Shown in pieces: positions 14,687-24,224 of a stretch of DNA of 64,000 bases (position 1 is the stretch's first letter; every line of letters starts with the position of its first letter). This DNA comes from Pseudonocardia sp. EC080619-01 (lineage in GTDB: Bacteria > Actinomycetota > Actinomycetes > Mycobacteriales > Pseudonocardiaceae), in the NCBI RefSeq assembly GCF_001420995.1, contig NZ_CP012184.1, forward strand, positions 2,836,501 to 2,900,500, given 5' to 3'. The notes under the pieces are model-generated. The model was given only the letters and a program-made list of their open reading frames with translations. It was not told where the DNA came from and made no database searches. The translations under genes and the position numbers were made by a program.

Positions 14687-15005
14687 CCTTCCACACAGGT
14701 GTTTTGGGGAAGAAGTTCTAGAGAGAGAAAACCCGTAGTAGAGATAGGTCCTGTGCACAGTGTGGATGGGCCGCATCGGTGCTGGTCAGCAGGCCGCGTC
14801 GACTGGGGACGTGCCCGTGGGGGCTTCCGTTGACAGCTCGCGCCGGCGGTGGACGGACGGCGTCGACCCCCATCCGTCCCCGATTCATCCCGGGTTCACC
14901 ACAGGGTTGTCCACCGATCCCGGGCCATCCGTCCACGGGCTCGGCGCGGTCCATCCACAGAGTTGTCCCCAGATGTGGGTGGAAACGTGGTGGATCGTGG
15001 ACCGT
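14687..15005. other. oriC: DnaA-box cluster between dnaN and dnaA
   Basis: Boxes scored against TT(G/A)TCCACA on either strand: TTGTCCACC (14907-14915, 8/9), TTGTCCCCA (14963-14971, 8/9), CTGTGCACA (14751-14759, 7/9), CCATCCACA (14951-14959, 7/9), TGTGGATGG (14761-14769, reverse), CCGTCCACG (14929-14937), CCTTCCACA (14687-14695) and TGTGGGTGG (14974-14982, reverse). The relatively AT-rich stretch 14699-14750 beside them is the best duplex-unwinding candidate. Position between dnaN and dnaA matches Streptomyces and Mycobacterium. No perfect consensus box occurs here, so several weak sites may act together. Confidence 0.75.
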
Positions 15006-15567
15006 GGGTGATGGCCGTCGCACGCCTCGCAGCACTCCTGCGTTGCGCGATGAACCCACATACGCCTCATCCGTTACCGCGATCTCCACGGAGAGTCACT
15101 GCCCCTACGTCGATGACGATCACCTGCCGGAGTGACGGAGCGCCGAACGCCCATTACCGGACGACGAACGGGAACCGTGGGAGCGACACGCAGGTGACGC
15201 CACGCCGGACCCGATCGGGATCGACTCGACCGGCCTCGGGGTCGGGTCGGCCGCCGCGACGGCGGTGTGGCGCGGGTACCCGATCATCCCGGACGGCTCC
15301 TCGTAACGCCGGAGAACGGATCTCAGGGCTGTTGTCCGTGTGGGTGCGGCGGAATCGGTACCGGTGCGAGCCGTGATCGGCCCGGCAGGGCCGTGATGAT
15401 CACCCCGGGCCCTGTGGAGACGGGGCCGCGCCTGTGCAGGAACGGCTGCCCGACGCGGCCGTCCCGTCGGCGACGCGCGTCGTGCCGCCAGAGCACGACG
15501 CGCGGAACGGTCGGCTCGCCCACCGCGCTCGCCGCCGCGTGCCGGATGCGCTCGTGCCGCCCCTCCC
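15006..15567. other. non-coding flank of oriC
   Basis: No gene supported. It lies between the DnaA-box cluster and the 14-bp repeat array. One isolated TGTGGAGAC near 15412 resembles half a DnaA box. Open frames here run on into the repeat array and look like composition artefacts. Confidence 0.4.
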
Positions 15568-15927
15568 GTGCCGGCCCCCTGTGCCGGCCCCCTGTGCCGG
15601 ACCCGCCGTGCCGGACCCGCCGTGCCGGACCCGCCGTGCCGGACCCGCCGTGCCGGACCCGCCGTGCCGGCCCCCTGTGCCGGACCCCTGTGCCGGACCC
15701 GCCGTGCCGGACCCGCCGTGCCGGACCCGCCGTGCCGGACCCGCCGTGCCGGACCCGCCGTGCCGGACCCGCCGTGCCGGACCCGCCGTGCCGGACCCGC
15801 CGTGCCGGACCCGCCGTGCCGGACCCGCCGTGCCGGACCCGCCGTGCCGGACCCGCCGTGCCGGACCCGCCGTGCCGGACCCGCCGTGGCGGATCCCCCG
15901 TGGCGGATCCCCCGTGCCGAACCCGCA
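15568..15927. repeat. 14-bp tandem repeat array (26 units) beside oriC
   Basis: Twenty-six consecutive units of 13-14 bp, of which 19 are the identical GTGCCGGACCCGCC. Units at 15568, 15581, 15664 and 15677 are 13-bp variants (CCCCCT or ACCCCT ends). The two at 15886 and 15900 read GTGGCGGATCCCCC, and the last, at 15914, is GTGCCGAACCCGCA. The plus strand is strongly C-rich. Because 14 is not a multiple of three and the unit has no stop, all frames stay open and give artefactual Pro/Ala/Arg-rich ORFs. The array lies about 560 bp from the DnaA boxes and 245 bp past the dnaA stop. Confidence 0.95.
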
Positions 15928-16043
15928 GGCGCTGCGGAGGGTTCGTGCCGCAGAGGGCCGCGCTGCACCTGCCCGCGCCGGTTCGGAACCCGGCGCACCC
16001 GTTCGCGGCCTGACGCACCCCACGCGTGGGGTGCGCGGGCCAG

Positions 16044-16077
16044 TACCGGGGTGCGTGGACTGGTACCGGGGTGCGTG
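16044..16077. repeat. pair of 14-bp direct repeats, 20-bp period
   Basis: TACCGGGGTGCGTG occurs at 16044-16057 and 16064-16077, with a degenerate third copy starting near 16083. It lies about 95 bases beyond the dnaA stop codon. No function is assigned. Confidence 0.6.
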
Positions 16078-16172
16078 ACCGGCACCGGGGAGGCCCACGA
16101 CACCTCGACCGGACCGGGTGTGTCGGCGGAGCGGAGCGCGGCGACGCGGGGGAAAGCCGGGTCGGTGCCGGG

Positions 16173-17885
16173 TCAGTGCCGGGCGCGCAGCTTGATCCGC
16201 GCGGTCAGCTCCTGCACCTGTTCGAAGGTCTTCCGCCGGAGCGAGATCTCGTTGCGGATCTTCTTGTCGGCGTGCATGACGGTCGTGTGGTCCCGGCCGC
16301 CGAACGTCTGCCCGATCCGCGGGAGGGAGAGGTCGGTCAGCTCGCGGCAGAGGTACATCGCGATCTGGCGGGCCTGGGCGAGCGCCTTCGTCTTCCCGGG
16401 ACCGGAGAGGTCGTCGAGCGTGACGCCGAAGAACTCGGCGGTGACAGCCATGATCGTCGGCGCGGTGATCTCGGATGCGGCGGAGTCGGGGATGAGGTCG
16501 CGCAGCACGATCTCGGCGAGCTGGGTGTCGACGGCCTGCCGGTTCAGCGACGCGAACGCCGTGACCCGGATCAGCGCACCCTCGAGCTCGCGGATGTTCC
16601 GCTCGATCCGCTCCGCGATGAACTCCAGCACCTCACCGGGCACGGCGAGCCGGTCCTGCGCGGCCTTCTTCCGGAGGATCGCGATCCGGGTCTCCAGCTC
16701 GGGCGGCTGGATGTCGGTGATCAGCCCCCACTCGAAGCGCGTGCGCATCCGGTCCTCGAGCGTCTCGAGGCGCTTCGGCGGCCGGTCGGAGGAGACGACG
16801 ATCTGCTTGTTCGCGTTGTGGAGGGTGTTGAAGGTGTGGAAGAACTCCTCCTGCGTCCCCTCCTTGCCCTCCAGGAACTGGATGTCGTCGACCAGCAGGA
16901 CGTCGACGTCGCGGTACCGGCGCTGGAAGGCGACCTTGCGGTCGTCCCGCAGGGAGTTGATGAAGTCGTTCGTGAACTCCTCGGTACTGACGTACCGGAC
17001 GCGCATCCCGGGGAACAGCCGCTGGGCGTAGTGCCCGACGGCGTGCAGCAGGTGGGTCTTGCCCAGTCCGGACTCGCCCCAGATGAACAGCGGGTTGTAC
17101 GCCCGCGCCGGCGCCTCGGACACCGCGACAGCGGCGGCGTGGCTGAACCGGTTCGACGCCCCGATCACGAAGGTGTCGAAGGTGTAGCGCTCGTTGAGCC
17201 GGGTCTGCGACCGCGGCGCGACCGGGTCGCCGGCCTGCGGCGCGGTGTAGGCGGGCCAGGAGGTCCCGCCGCCGTCGCGCGAGCCGCTGTCCGCCGACGG
17301 CGGCTGCGGTGCCCATCCCCCGGACGACACGGTCGTCTCGGACGGGTAGGCCCGGCTCCGGCCGGTGTCGGCGGCCGGGAGGTCGTCCGCGGCGGTGCCG
17401 GGCCCGTCGTCCCCGGTGCCGGTCGCCGGCTCGGTCCCGTCGTCGAGGGCGACGGTCCCGGAGGTGTCGTCGGAGCCCTCGGACAGCGCTGCGGAGGCCG
17501 CGGCCTCGGGTGTGCCGGTGTCCCGCGCGCTGTCGCCGGCGGTGACACCGCGCGGCAGGCCGAACCCGGGCGGGTCGGGCACCTCGGTGCCGCCGGAGGC
17601 GGCAGAGGCGTCGACGACGACGGCCAGGTTGACGCTCACCCCGAGATGGCGGCCCAACGCGTCGCTGATCGGCCGGCGGAGGATGCGCTCGATGGCGTCC
17701 TTGGCGAACTCGCTCGGGGCGGCCAGCAGTGCGGTGCCGTCCAGGAGCCCCAGCGGGCGGGTGAGTCGGAGGAACGCGCGTTGCTGCGGGGAGAGTGCGG
17801 GAGTGCCCGAATCGGCCGACGAGCCCGACAGATCGGCGATGACCCGGTTCCAGACCGCGCCGAGATCGCCCGGCTGGTCGGTCAT
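16173..17885 (-). CDS. dnaA: chromosomal replication initiator protein DnaA
   Basis: 570 residues. Domain I starts [21 protein letters not shown]. Domain II is a long Asp/Gly/Thr-rich linker, roughly residues 90-225. Domain III is AAA+, with Walker [12 protein letters not shown] near 270 and Walker [10 protein letters not shown] near 330. Domain IV carries the box-binding signature [15 protein letters not shown] near 529. I chose the ATG at 17885 because it has a GGGAGGGGGA ribosome site and fits the family N terminus. The frame is open to a GTG at 18005, but that codon lies inside a DnaA box. It initiates replication at the adjacent oriC and probably represses itself through that box. Confidence 0.97.
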   Translation of the reverse strand: MTDQPGDLGAVWNRVIADLSGSSADSGTPALSPQQRAFLRLTRPLGLLDGTALLAAPSEFAKDAIERILRRPISDALGRHLGVSVNLAVVVDASAASGGTEVPDPPGFGLPRGVTAGDSARDTGTPEAAASAALSEGSDDTSGTVALDDGTEPATGTGDDGPGTAADDLPAADTGRSRAYPSETTVSSGGWAPQPPSADSGSRDGGGTSWPAYTAPQAGDPVAPRSQTRLNERYTFDTFVIGASNRFSHAAAVAVSEAPARAYNPLFIWGESGLGKTHLLHAVGHYAQRLFPGMRVRYVSTEEFTNDFINSLRDDRKVAFQRRYRDVDVLLVDDIQFLEGKEGTQEEFFHTFNTLHNANKQIVVSSDRPPKRLETLEDRMRTRFEWGLITDIQPPELETRIAILRKKAAQDRLAVPGEVLEFIAERIERNIRELEGALIRVTAFASLNRQAVDTQLAEIVLRDLIPDSAASEITAPTIMAVTAEFFGVTLDDLSGPGKTKALAQARQIAMYLCRELTDLSLPRIGQTFGGRDHTTVMHADKKIRNEISLRRKTFEQVQELTARIKLRARH

Positions 17886-17997
17886 CCGCGGTTCCCCCTC
17901 CCGCTCGTCCCCGTCGGTGTGCTGCTCCCCCTGTAGTAGCGGTTCGACCGCCACTCGGAGGCGTCCACTGCTACCCAGGGTTGCTGCATCCCCAGAG

Positions 17998-18006
17998 TTG
18001 TCCACA
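17998..18006. promoter_or_regulatory. DnaA box in the dnaA leader
   Basis: Perfect TTGTCCACA on the plus strand, 113 bases upstream of the dnaA start codon. Autorepression of dnaA through such a box is well known in other bacteria; here it is inferred from position. The rest of 17886-18193 has no gene. Confidence 0.65.
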
Positions 18007-18193
18007 CTTGTGCGTAAAGGTACGCAGGAGGCGTCGCCCGGCTCGCAACGGGGCGGCCGGTCCGGCGTCGTGTGTGGTCTCGGTCGAGCTACGGGCAGTC
18101 GTTACCGCCCGCCGGTGGCGGGTGGGGCGGCGACGCTAGCAGCAGCCGCCGGACGGGCGTCCCGCCGGGCGGCCGGGGGCGCCCGGGGGTGGA

Positions 18194-18223
18194 TTGACCC
18201 TCCGGAAACGCGCTGCGTACCCT
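18194..18223 (+). promoter_or_regulatory. candidate vegetative promoter for rpmH operon
   Basis: TTGACC (18194-18199) and TACCCT (18218-18223) separated by 18 bp, pointing toward rpmH, whose GTG is about 165 bases downstream. It resembles the main actinobacterial housekeeping sigma consensus. Confidence 0.55.
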
Positions 18224-18389
18224 TGACGACTGGACACTGGTCGGGAAGGGCGTGTCGCGCCCGTCCGCCACGACCATCGCCATCGCGCGATGGCCGGAAC
18301 GACGACCGGTGCCCCACGAACCCGAGCCAGACCGCAGAGAACATCGGCGTCGCAGGGCGCCTGCGAGCCGCCGACCAGGAGAGCCGACC

Positions 18390-18527
18390 GTGAGCAAGCG
18401 TACTTTCCAGCCGAACAACCGCCGCCGTGCCAAGACGCACGGTTTCCGGCTTCGCATGCGCACCCGCGCCGGCCGGGCGATCCTCGCCGCGCGCCGCCGC
18501 AAGGGGCGCAACGCCGTCTCGGCCTGA
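18390..18527 (+). CDS. rpmH: 50S ribosomal protein L34 (bL34)
   Basis: 45 residues, beginning [20 protein letters not shown] and ending [11 protein letters not shown], the full bL34 pattern. It binds 23S rRNA in the large subunit. The GTG start at 18390 follows CAGGAGAG by several bases. It is the first gene of the conserved rpmH-rnpA-yidD-yidC run that points away from dnaA. Confidence 0.98.
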   Translation: MSKRTFQPNNRRRAKTHGFRLRMRTRAGRAILAARRRKGRNAVSA

Positions 18528-18555
18528 CCGGCCGGCGCCCCCACCGGCCCGCGCC

Positions 18556-18942
18556 GTGCTGCCGGCACACGCCCGGCTCACCCGCCGGCCCGAGTTCGCC
18601 TCGACGATCAAGCGTGGCCGACGTGCCGGCCGGTCGAGGCTGGTGGTGCATCTCGACCTGACCCGCCCCGGCGGCGTGCCCGAGCACGCCTCGCCGAGGG
18701 CGGGTTTCGTCGTGAGCAAGGCCGTGGGCAACGCGGTCGTCCGGCACCGGGTGACCCGGCGCCTGCGGCACCTCGTCTCCGACCGCATGGACCAGCTGCC
18801 GGCGGGAGCCGCGCTCGTCGTCCGGGCGCTGCCCCCGGCGGGCCGGGCCACGTCCGCCGAACTCGGAGCGGATCTCGACTCGGCCCTGCGGGCGGCACGC
18901 CGTCCGCGCAGGCAGCGACCGGCTCCGGAGAGTGCGCGGTGA
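18556..18942 (+). CDS. rnpA: ribonuclease P protein component
   Basis: About 128 residues. [21 protein letters not shown] is the family N terminus, and the RNA-binding basic helix is [19 protein letters not shown] (the RNR-type motif with His in place of Asn, as in other actinobacteria). It helps RNase P RNA process the 5' ends of tRNAs. The GTG at 18556 is 28 bases past rpmH; longer frames overlap rpmH and are Pro/Arg-rich. The stop overlaps the yidD start as GTGA, implying coupled translation. Confidence 0.95.
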   Translation: MLPAHARLTRRPEFASTIKRGRRAGRSRLVVHLDLTRPGGVPEHASPRAGFVVSKAVGNAVVRHRVTRRLRHLVSDRMDQLPAGAALVVRALPPAGRATSAELGADLDSALRAARRPRRQRPAPESAR

Positions 18943-19358
18943 TCCGCCCCGAAGACGCGGCGCGGGACGCCGTCGACGACCACACCGCCGGCGAGTCGCC
19001 GACGGGCGACGAGCCCACCCCGGTGCGGCCCCGGTCGCTCGGGGCACGGGCCGCGGTGGGCGCCGTCCGCTGGTACCAGGTCTGGATCTCCCCGAACCTC
19101 ATGCCCAGCTGCCGGTTCCACCCGAGCTGCAGCGCGTACGCCGTCGAGGCGCTGGGTGTGCACGGCCTGATCCGGGGGCTGGGACTCACCACGTGGCGGC
19201 TCCTGCGCTGTGCACCGTGGCACCCTGGCGGCTGGGACCCCGTGCCACCGCGACGACGGCGGCGGGGTCGGCGCCGTCCGCCCGCCGGCGAACAGCCGGA
19301 ACGGCCGTCCACCGACCCGCCCCGAACCGAAGGCTTCCCGAGCGGCACGGACCGCTGA
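18939..19358 (+). CDS. yidD: membrane protein insertion efficiency factor YidD
   Basis: 139 residues. The family core is intact: [31 protein letters not shown] with its paired cysteines, then [13 protein letters not shown]. An added hydrophilic N terminus of about 35 residues and a Pro/Arg-rich tail make it longer than the usual 70-100 residues. It overlaps rnpA by 4 bases and precedes yidC, the insertase it is thought to assist at the membrane. Confidence 0.93.
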   Translation: MIRPEDAARDAVDDHTAGESPTGDEPTPVRPRSLGARAAVGAVRWYQVWISPNLMPSCRFHPSCSAYAVEALGVHGLIRGLGLTTWRLLRCAPWHPGGWDPVPPRRRRRGRRRPPAGEQPERPSTDPPRTEGFPSGTDR

Positions 19359-19398
19359 CCAGCGGCCCCGGCCCGAGACCACGAGGAGCAACACACCT

Positions 19399-20565
19399 GT
19401 GCTGGACTTCATCTACTACCCCGTCAGCTTCATCATGTGGGTCTGGCACAAGGTGTTCGGCTTCGTGCTGGGCGAGGACAGCGGCTTCGCGTGGGCGCTG
19501 TCGGTGGTCTTCCTGGTCTTCACCCTGCGGCTGATCCTCTACAAGCCGTTCGTCACGCAGGTCCGCTCCATGCGCAAGATGCAGGAGATGGCGCCGGAGA
19601 TGCAGAAGCTCCGGAAGAAGTACGCCAACGATCGCCAGAAGCTCGCCACGGAGATGCAGAAGCTCCAGCAGCAGAACGGCGCCAACCCGCTGATGGGCTG
19701 CCTGCCGATCCTGGTGCAGATCCCGGTCTTCATCGGTCTGTTCCACGTGCTGCGGGAGTTCAAGCCGGGCAAGACCGAGAACTACTTCTTCAACGCCCAG
19801 GAGAACGCGTCGTTCGTCGACTCGGACCTGTTCGGGTCGAAGCTGGGTTCGGCGATCTTCCCCCTGCAGAACACCGCGTCGGTCACGGACCTGGGCGGCA
19901 ACTACGTCGCGCAGTGGGTCGTGATGGTCCCGCTGATGATCGCGGCCGGCATCTTCACCCACATCACCGCGCGCCACTCGGTGGCCCGCCAGCAGGCGCA
20001 GATCGCGGCCGGTACCGCTGCGGCGAACCCGCAGGCCGAGATCATGCAGAAGCTGATGCTCTACGTGTTCCCGATCGGTGTCGTCGTCGGTGCGCCGTTC
20101 CTGCCGCTGGCCGTCCTCTTCTACTGGGTCTCGAACAACCTGTGGACCCTGTGGCAGCAGCACCACGTCTACAAGCGGATCGACGCCGAGGAGTCGGAGA
20201 AGCGCGAGAAGGCCGTCGAGACGGCCAAGAGCCTCGCCCCTCGCCCCGGCCAGAAGCCGGTCCGCAAGGACGGCAAGGGCACCGCGAAGGACGTCCGCGA
20301 CATCGCCGACGAGCCGCTGTCCGAGGACGAGGAGGCTGCCGCGCCGAAGGGGTCCGACGGCGCCTCCGCCGGGTCCGGCGCCGACGGTGGGACCGCCGAC
20401 GGCACCGCCGCCAACGGCACGTCCGCCGGCGGTTCGGGCACGAACGGTTCCGGGACGAACGGTTCCGGAGCGAACGGCTCCGCCGGGAACGGTGAGAAGA
20501 AGCCCGGGGCGAAGCCGGTGCAGCGCCGTCAGGGCGCCAAGTCCAAGCGCGGCAAGCGCCGCTGA
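19399..20565 (+). CDS. yidC: membrane protein insertase YidC/Oxa1
   Basis: About 388 residues. It starts VLDFIYYPVSFIMWVWHKVFG with a first membrane segment, followed by the conserved core WALSVVFLVFTLRLILYKPF, the cytoplasmic helical hairpin (MRKMQEMAPEMQKLRKKY), GCLPILVQIPVFIGLF and two more C-terminal membrane segments. The C-terminal 90 residues are charged, then Gly/Thr/Asn-rich with repeated GTNGSG, ending KSKRGKRR (basic, ribosome-facing tail). The GTG at 19399 has GAGGAG upstream. It inserts membrane proteins with or without SecYEG. There is no large periplasmic domain, as in other Gram-positives. Confidence 0.96.
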   Translation: MLDFIYYPVSFIMWVWHKVFGFVLGEDSGFAWALSVVFLVFTLRLILYKPFVTQVRSMRKMQEMAPEMQKLRKKYANDRQKLATEMQKLQQQNGANPLMGCLPILVQIPVFIGLFHVLREFKPGKTENYFFNAQENASFVDSDLFGSKLGSAIFPLQNTASVTDLGGNYVAQWVVMVPLMIAAGIFTHITARHSVARQQAQIAAGTAAANPQAEIMQKLMLYVFPIGVVVGAPFLPLAVLFYWVSNNLWTLWQQHHVYKRIDAEESEKREKAVETAKSLAPRPGQKPVRKDGKGTAKDVRDIADEPLSEDEEAAAPKGSDGASAGSGADGGTADGTAANGTSAGGSGTNGSGTNGSGANGSAGNGEKKPGAKPVQRRQGAKSKRGKRR

Positions 20566-20662
20566 CCACAGACCCGCGAGCCGACGACGGCCCCGGCGGT
20601 CCCCCGACCGCCGCGCGGGCCCGGGCATCGCGAACCCGCGTTCCGACGAGAGGAGAACCCCT

Positions 20663-21193
20663 GTGCCCACCACTGCGAAGGACCCTGCCGAGGGAGCCGA
20701 CGTGCAGGACAAGCCGTCCGGTGACGACATGCTGATCCAGGAGGGCGACGTCGCAGGCGACTACCTGGAGCGCCTGCTCGACATCCTGGACTTCGACGGC
20801 GACATCGACCTCGACGTCGAGGGTGGCCGCGCGATCGTGAGCATCGAGGGCGCCGACGACGACACCGACCTGGAGAAGTTGGTCGGTGACAAGGGAGCGG
20901 TGCTGGAGAGCCTCCAGGAGCTCGCCCGGCTCGCCGTCCAGCAGCAGCTCGGCAGCCGCAGCCGCCTCATGCTGGACGTCGCCGGCTGGCGCAAGCGTCG
21001 GCGTGACGAGCTGACCGACCTCGGGCTGGAGACGGCGCGAGAGGTCAAGTCGTCCGGTGAGTCGGCCCGGCTGCGCCCGATGACGCCGTTCGAGCGCAAG
21101 GTCGTCCACGACGCCGTCGCGACCGTGAAGGGCGTCGTCAGCGAGAGCGAGGGCGAGGAGCCGCGCCGGCAGGTCGTCGTCCACCGCAAGTGA
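20663..21193 (+). CDS. jag: Jag/KhpB family RNA-binding protein (KH-R3H)
   Basis: 176 residues. An acidic N terminus is followed by a KH domain (DYLERLLDILDFDGDIDLDV through GDKGAVLESLQELARLAV) and an R3H domain at the C terminus (SGESARLRPMTPFERKVVHDAV). The Jag-N domain of Firmicutes is absent, as in other actinobacteria. KhpB proteins bind many small RNAs and mRNAs and affect cell elongation. The GTG at 20663 follows GAGGAG by 7 bases. The stop overlaps the rsmG start by four bases. Confidence 0.94.
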   Translation: MPTTAKDPAEGADVQDKPSGDDMLIQEGDVAGDYLERLLDILDFDGDIDLDVEGGRAIVSIEGADDDTDLEKLVGDKGAVLESLQELARLAVQQQLGSRSRLMLDVAGWRKRRRDELTDLGLETAREVKSSGESARLRPMTPFERKVVHDAVATVKGVVSESEGEEPRRQVVVHRK

Positions 21194-21864
21194 ACGGACA
21201 TCGGGAGCCGGTCCCGGAGGTCGCGGGCACGGTGTTCGGCGAGCGGGCCGGTCGGGCCGCCCGCTACGTCGAGCACCTCGCGACCTCCGGGATCGAGCGC
21301 GGCCTGATCGGGCCGCGGGAGCTGGACCGTCTGTGGGACCGGCACGTGCTCAACTGTGCGGTGCTCGCCGAGGTGGTACCGCCCGACGCGAAGGTCGTCG
21401 ACGTGGGCTCCGGAGCGGGCCTTCCCGGGATACCGTTGGCGCTGGCCCGCCCGGATCTCCGGATCGTCATGATCGAGCCGCTGGCCCGACGGGTGGACTG
21501 GCTCGACGAGGTGGTCTCCGATCTCGGTCTCGACGTCGCCGTGGAGCGGGGGCGGGCCGAGGAGCCTGCGGTTCTGCGACGATGGGAGGGCGCCGACGTG
21601 GTGACCGCCCGGGCGGTCGGGCCGCTCGCCCGGCTCGCGGGGCTGTGCCTGCCGCTGCTCCGTCCCGGGGGTGCGATGCTGGTGCTGAAGGGTGCCTCCG
21701 CCCCGGACGAGATCGCGCGCGACGCGGAAGCGGTCCGGGCACTGGGGGGTGGTGATGCCCGGTTGCACGAGGTCGGCAGCGGTGTCGTCGACCCGCTGAC
21801 CACGGTGGTCGAGATCCCCCGCATCGGCGCGCCCCGACGCACTCGCAGGAAGGAACGGCGATGA
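21190..21864 (+). CDS. rsmG: 16S rRNA (guanine527-N7)-methyltransferase RsmG
   Basis: 224 residues. The SAM site is KVVDVGSGAGLPGIPLAL near residues 65-80, with the acidic ligand in RIVMIEPLARRVDWLDEV and the family motif VTARAVGPLARL. It methylates G527 of 16S rRNA; loss gives low-level streptomycin resistance in relatives. It overlaps jag at its start (GTGA) and parA at its end (ATGA), so five genes from yidC to parB form one tight unit. Confidence 0.96.
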   Translation: MNGHREPVPEVAGTVFGERAGRAARYVEHLATSGIERGLIGPRELDRLWDRHVLNCAVLAEVVPPDAKVVDVGSGAGLPGIPLALARPDLRIVMIEPLARRVDWLDEVVSDLGLDVAVERGRAEEPAVLRRWEGADVVTARAVGPLARLAGLCLPLLRPGGAMLVLKGASAPDEIARDAEAVRALGGGDARLHEVGSGVVDPLTTVVEIPRIGAPRRTRRKERR

Positions 21865-22832
21865 TGAGGAGCAGGACATCGTCCTCGGCTGTTCCACGTG
21901 AAACAACGGCAGGGGAAACGACGGAGAGAGGGCCGCGCGTGAGTCTCGGTTGGACCCCCATCGCGGACGAGGCCGAACGGGCCGCCCGCGTACTGCATCC
22001 CGACGACCACAGCATGCCGCGGCCGGCCGAACGACGGGTCCTGGGCGTCGCCAACCAGAAGGGTGGCGTCGGGAAGACCACGAGCACCGTCAACCTGGCC
22101 GCGGCGCTCGCGATGCACGGCGTGCGCGTGCTCGTCGTCGATCTCGACCCGCAGGGCAACGCCAGCACGGCGCTCGGCGTGGAGCACCGGACCGGCACGC
22201 CGTCGGTGTACGAGGTCATGCTCGGTGAGATCCCGCTCGAAGAGGCTGCGGCCGTCAGCACGGCGTCGCCGAACCTGCTCTGCATCCCGGCGACGATCGA
22301 CCTCGCCGGTGCCGAGATCGAGCTCGTCAGCATGGTGGCCCGGGAGTCCCGGCTGTCCCAGGCGCTGAACGAGGAGTCCCTCTCGAAGCTGGACGTCGAC
22401 TACGTCCTGATCGACTGCCCGCCCTCGCTCGGCCTGCTGACGGTGAACGCGCTCGTCGCGGCGTCCGAGGTCCTGATCCCGATCCAGTGCGAGTACTACG
22501 CGCTGGAGGGCCTCGGACAGCTGCTGTCGAACATCGACCTGGTGCGGTCGCACCTGAACACGTCGCTGCACGTGTCGACGATCCTGCTGACCATGTACGA
22601 CGGCCGCACCAAGCTGGCCGACCAGGTCACCTCCGAGGTGCGCCAGCACTTCGGCCCGACGGTCCTGCGCACCGTCGTCCCGCGCAGCGTGAAGGTCTCG
22701 GAGGCGCCGGGCTACAGCCAGACCGTGCTCGCCTACGACCCCGGTTCCCGCGGCGCGATGAGCTACGTCGACGCCGCCCGTGAGATCGCCGAGCACGGCG
22801 CCTCGGGCGCGTACCGCACGGGCGGGCGCTGA
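21861..22832 (+). CDS. parA: chromosome partitioning ATPase ParA
   Basis: 323 residues. A deviant Walker A, NQKGGVGKTTSTVNLA, lies near residue 65, followed by VVDLDPQGNAST and DCPPSLGLLTVNAL (Walker B). An N-terminal extension of about 55 residues precedes the ATPase fold; its codons 10-15 contain a parS site, so the centromere sits within the gene. ATG 21861 overlaps the rsmG stop. ParA moves ParB-parS complexes and in actinobacteria also interacts with polar proteins. Confidence 0.96.
   Translation: MMRSRTSSSAVPRETTAGETTERGPRVSLGWTPIADEAERAARVLHPDDHSMPRPAERRVLGVANQKGGVGKTTSTVNLAAALAMHGVRVLVVDLDPQGNASTALGVEHRTGTPSVYEVMLGEIPLEEAAAVSTASPNLLCIPATIDLAGAEIELVSMVARESRLSQALNEESLSKLDVDYVLIDCPPSLGLLTVNALVAASEVLIPIQCEYYALEGLGQLLSNIDLVRSHLNTSLHVSTILLTMYDGRTKLADQVTSEVRQHFGPTVLRTVVPRSVKVSEAPGYSQTVLAYDPGSRGAMSYVDAAREIAEHGASGAYRTGGR
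21890..21905. other. parS site 1 (within parA)
   Basis: TGTTCCACGTGAAACA, one mismatch from the perfect 16-bp palindrome TGTTTCACGTGAAACA. It lies in codons 10-15 of parA, translated as part of AVPRETT. Confidence 0.9.
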
Positions 22833-22862
22833 CATGGCCGACCGGACAGAGGGCTGCTCCTG

Positions 22863-23834
22863 ATGGCAGAGCGCAAGGGCGGCCTCGGCCGCGGCCTGGC
22901 CGCACTGATCCCGACCGGCCCGGCCGAGGGCGGGGAGCAGCCCGGATCCAACGGTGCCGGTGCGCCGCTGCACCGGCCGGCCCCGGCGGTGCAGCGCGAC
23001 GACGCAGAGACCGAGACCCCGGTCGTCGACGGCGGCGCCGAGTACCGGGAGATCCCGCTGAAGCGGATCGTCCCGAACCCCAAGCAGCCGCGCACCCAGT
23101 TCGACGACGAGCAGCTCGGCGAGCTCGAGCACTCGATCCGCGAGTTCGGGCTGCTGCAGCCGATCGTGGTCCGCCGATCCGGCCGGGACTACGAGCTGAT
23201 CATGGGCGAACGCCGGTGGCGTGCCGCCCAGCGGGCCGGTCTCGACACGCTGCCCGCGATCGTCCGGCACACCGCCGACGACGTCATGCTCCGCGACGCG
23301 CTGCTGGAGAACATCCACCGCGTCCAGCTGAACCCGCTCGAGGAGGCGGCCGCCTACGAGCAGCTGCTCGGCGAGTTCGGGGTGACGCACTCGGAGCTGG
23401 CCGACCGCCTCGGGCGCAGCCGCCCGGTCGTCACGAACATGATCCGGCTCCTGAAGCTCCCGGTGACGGTGCAGCGACGGGTCGCGGCCGGAGTCCTGTC
23501 CGCCGGACACGCGCGTGCGCTGCTCGGTCTCGAGGACGCGGGCCGGCAGGAGGACCTCGCGACCCGGATCGTCGCCGAAGGGCTGTCGGTCCGGGCGACC
23601 GAGGAAGCCGTGGTGCTCGCCCGCCAGGACGGACCGCCGCGGGAGCGTCGTGCCCGGAAGCGGGGCGAGCAGCGCCCGGAGTTCACCGAGCGGGCGGACC
23701 GGCTGTCGGACAGGTTCGACACCCGGGTCAAGGTCGAGATGGGTCAGCGGAAGGGCCGCATCGTCGTCGAGTTCGGTTCGGTCGAGGACCTGGATCGGAT
23801 CACGGGGATGATGGGCATCCGCGAGCAGGACTGA
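22863..23834 (+). CDS. parB: chromosome partitioning protein ParB
   Basis: 323 residues. The N-terminal ParA-contact segment is [17 protein letters not shown]. The CTPase/ParB domain has [20 protein letters not shown] and the [13 protein letters not shown] nucleotide motif. The helix-turn-helix includes [18 protein letters not shown], followed by the C-terminal dimer domain. It binds parS, slides as a CTP-gated clamp and loads SMC. It starts 30 bases after parA. Eight parS sites are recognisable in the window. Confidence 0.97.
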   Translation: MAERKGGLGRGLAALIPTGPAEGGEQPGSNGAGAPLHRPAPAVQRDDAETETPVVDGGAEYREIPLKRIVPNPKQPRTQFDDEQLGELEHSIREFGLLQPIVVRRSGRDYELIMGERRWRAAQRAGLDTLPAIVRHTADDVMLRDALLENIHRVQLNPLEEAAAYEQLLGEFGVTHSELADRLGRSRPVVTNMIRLLKLPVTVQRRVAAGVLSAGHARALLGLEDAGRQEDLATRIVAEGLSVRATEEAVVLARQDGPPRERRARKRGEQRPEFTERADRLSDRFDTRVKVEMGQRKGRIVVEFGSVEDLDRITGMMGIREQD

Positions 23835-23844
23835 CGATCACTCC

Positions 23845-23882
23845 CCTACGGCCGCCGTCCGGATCCGGACGGCGGCCGTAGG
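23845..23882 (+). terminator. perfect 38-bp palindromic terminator after parB
   Basis: Arms 23845-23863 and 23864-23882 are fully complementary around GGATCC, starting 10 bases past the parB stop and followed by TGTTT. A strong end for the rpmH-parB transcript. Confidence 0.85.
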
Positions 23883-24104
23883 TGTTTCGGATGCCCGTGG
23901 AGGAAGCCGGGCTCCGGCTGCGCCCTCGCCGGCATCGACGGGAGAGTTCGACTGAGGGCGCTCTGAGATGGACGATGACGGCCTTGCGTCACCGTCCCGG
24001 TGTCACAAGGCCTGGATGGCCTCGTTGAAACGGCTGCGGGGATCTGAGGGCGCGAGATCGTGGACTGTAACGGTTAAGTTCCTATGCGCAGTCGAGTCGG
24101 TCCG

Positions 24105-24118
24105 GTTTCACGTGAAAC
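24105..24118. other. parS site 2 (perfect palindrome)
   Basis: GTTTCACGTGAAAC, the exact 14-bp core consensus, in the gene-free tract after parB. Confidence 0.93.
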
Positions 24119-24224
24119 GGGCAACCGTGGGGGCGCGATGGGGGCGCTTGCTCCAGCTCGAGGCTCCCTCCGCCCCGGAGTTCCGTCCGGTAGGGGCCAG
24201 AGCCAGATGCGGACAGACCGGGCC

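Noticed and set aside
15267..17031. Long Pro/Ala/Arg-rich frames through the 14-bp array.
   Set aside because: All frames are open because the repeat unit lacks stops and is not a multiple of three. No start, ribosome site or conserved domain.
17886..18005. N-terminal extension of dnaA to GTG 18005.
   Set aside because: It would begin inside a DnaA box; the ATG at 17885 has a strong ribosome site and the family N terminus.
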